Shown piece by piece: positions 62,011 through 64,000 of a stretch of DNA of 64,000 bases; the first letter of the stretch is position 1; each line of letters starts with the position of its first letter. Both the position numbers and the translations under genes were made by a program. The notes beneath the pieces are model-generated. The model saw only the letters and a list, made by a program, of their open reading frames with translations. It searched no databases and was not told the DNA's origin. The stretch covers positions 149,318 to 213,317 of the forward strand of contig JAMWET010001225.1 of the NCBI GenBank assembly GCA_024036415.1, written 5' to 3'. Source of the DNA: Prochilodus magdalenae (Eukaryota; Chordata; Actinopteri; Characiformes; Prochilodontidae).

Positions 62011-63220
62011 CATTTTACTACACAAGTGGATTATCCTATGTTATCTTCAAATGCATCTTTTAAAAAAATCAATAACTTGTATGTGAATAAGTGCATGTTG
62101 TACACGAATAACAAATATATGAAGTGCTGTGTGTATTACCTAGACTGTGCAAATGTAATTACATGGTCACACGGTACAGTGGTTAGATGAATTACATAAT
62201 GAGTTACATTTTAAGATATTTACATTACAGATATACTAAATGTTTTACAACTCTTATATTCATAAGATATCTATTTAAAAAACAAGACTGCACACAATAA
62301 CAATAACTTTCTATCAGATTCTAATCATAATACACTTCTGGACCAACCAATAGACCAAACTCCAATTACAGTGATTCCCACTGGTGGTTCTGGCTGGAGT
62401 CCAGATTTAAACATTATAGCAAATATTTATAGCAATGTGCTTCAACTGAGTGGTATATGGCAAGTTCAGAATCAGCCAGAGTATCTGTGTTGGTTTCACT
62501 GAGCTATAAGAAATATATACTATTAAATTTACTGATCCTAATTCTAATTCCTAGTCCATGTCAAGGTCATACACCCTATTGCACATGCTGTGCATAGATA
62601 TGCGAGGGTACCAGATACATATCATAGCAAAGGATTCAGAGCATCAGTCTGCTGCTGCATTGTGAGCTGAATAAGATGGACAGATAGACGTACCTTCCAT
62701 ACAGCTGCCACCCTCACGTAGTGCTTTCCTGCTTGTGTTAAACAGCGGCAGCGTCTGTGAAGTCAGGCTTGCCTTTCATCCCACATCTCACCTCCAATAA
62801 AGCCTCCCAGACTGATGACAAATTCACGCTCTGCTTTTTCTTCAAAGCCTGAAAAGAGTTTTAAAATGCTTCTTGCTGGCGTGTGTTGTTGCTGGAATGT
62901 GAGCTGTGATTATAAGGAAGAGAACTGGATTTCTTTGTGGGAACCTATGGCTCCTGATACAAAGAGAGAGGACACAGTTACTATACATCACTGGAGTTTC
63001 TGACCTGTACAAAGACTTGTTCCACTCAACTGGGGATTCCTGTATTAAATTCCATTCTTGATTACTCAGTTAGCTGTTGAAGGCCGCTTTAAGTTTGCTC
63101 TTTTGAGGAATCGTCGCTGATTTCTTCAGCAAACTGCAATGATGGAAATGCAAACAGGGCTTCTACACAACTAATCAGCGTTATTGATAATGTCAGTAAT
63201 AAGAAATCCAAATCTGTTAT

Positions 63221-63237
63221 TGGGGGGGGGGGGGGGT
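63221..63237. repeat. Poly-G tract
   Basis: A run of about sixteen G, possibly G-quadruplex forming. Confidence 0.9.
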
Positions 63238-64000
63238 AGTTGTCCATGGTGATTAACATGACCTGACCTGAAAGTGGGGGATCACATGTGCGGAGAATAC
63301 AGTCAGGACTAATGAATTAGGACTCTTTTTTAACATAAAACAATCCAATCCTGTAAGGAGGCAGAAGCGACCCGGAAGTGCAGTACAGTGAGTGCACTGT
63401 GTAAAAAGCGGTGGGTTGGTCGAAGTTGAAGAAATGTCGTCTACTGTTTTTTTGTCTGCTTTTCAGCACGCTCTGAACTAAATTGAGCTGAATTTAATAT
63501 TTATTCGTTAATTGTACCGACTTTGCTCACTGTTTGGAGATTTTTGTCTTTCTGTCTATGTTTTTGGCCTCTCCTGTTTTGACAGTAGGTTTAAGGTCGA
63601 TGAAATAAGAGCTTCTTGGAAGATGCTTTTATGTTGAAAACATTAACATCATAATATCAGGTGTGATTATCTATTAAAGACCGTTTATCCTAATTTATTT
63701 CTCTTTAATTAATCATAAGATGTAGAATTGCCTCTATTATAGTACTTGAATTGTCATGTACCATTTTATCCTTTCTTTCTATCACTATTTACACTGAGCA
63801 AGATAGCACTGGGCAGTGAAAAAGGAGATGTGTGGATCTGATAAAAGTAAAGGATGTGTTTCATGGGCAGGTGTTTTTTGTTTGATAGACTATTGTCAAA
63901 AAGAGTAATAATCTGTGTATTTTTAATATTTTATTTATTTAATATTATTAATATAATATTATTTTAATTTGAACATATATTGGAACCATTGACTGAAGTG

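Larger units (their letters stand above)
33916..64000 (+). other. shisa6: Probable shisa6 intron 3 (continues past the window)
   Basis: The rest of the cytoplasmic tail (the SFQNL..LPPSYE region and the C-terminal PDZ ligand expected in this family) was not found by eye, so exon 4 probably lies beyond 64000 or was missed. Non-repeat stretches 42100-46980, 49320-49770, 50500-52500, 53345-55800 and 57500-64000 show no recognisable gene. They hold scattered AT-rich blocks and chance frames. Confidence 0.6.

Overview
This 64 kb window looks like chromosomal DNA of a teleost fish, probably an ostariophysan (the lineage is inference). The reasons are AT-rich intergenic sequence, long introns with GT-AG boundaries, many Tc1-superfamily DNA transposons, L2/CR1-like LINE pieces, tRNA-derived SINEs, and GATA, CA and TA microsatellites. 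No bacterial-type operons, rRNA, phage or CRISPR loci are visible.

The only host gene I can support is shisa6 on the + strand. It encodes a CKAMP-type auxiliary subunit of AMPA glutamate receptors. Its GC-rich 5' end (about 22.15-24.15 kb) has a plausible promoter with GC boxes, CCAAT boxes and a perfect CRE. Exon 1 (23597-24147) encodes the signal peptide, the cysteine-rich Shisa domain and the transmembrane helix. Exon 2 (26905-27065) carries the juxtamembrane segment. A symmetric 99-nt exon (33817-33915) matches what would be expected of the family's in-frame cassette exon. The remaining cytoplasmic tail and the PDZ ligand were not found and probably lie beyond base 64000, so everything after 33.9 kb is best read as a long shisa6 intron.

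Layout: 0-0.4 kb is a 68-bp minisatellite. From 3 to 22 kb is upstream intergenic DNA with a 235-bp MITE, fragments of a Tc1-superfamily family (called family A here), a Tc1 fossil at 6-8.7 kb split by an antisense LINE, a + strand L2-like LINE at 9.65-12.0 kb, a curious local duplication at 15.7-17.7 kb, an L2-type tail at 20.2 kb and a GATA array at 21.6 kb. From 22.1 to 33.9 kb is the shisa6 promoter, three exons and two introns. From 34.8 to 35.3 kb is a 30-bp minisatellite. From 36 to 57 kb, intron 3 holds four copies of an internally deleted Tc1 family (called family B here), a 78-bp perfect hairpin at 41.5-41.7 kb, tRNA-SINEs, and the most striking element: a complete Tc1 transposon at 47101-48703. 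From 57.5 to 64 kb little is recognisable apart from one tRNA-SINE and degenerate repeats.

The 1,603-bp Tc1 element has a 340-codon open transposase with D153, D244 and E279 intact. By eye its 207-bp terminal inverted repeats are identical, each with an inner direct repeat. It sits at a TA site in the TA-rich centre of an older inverted repeat. It looks recently mobilised and possibly autonomous.
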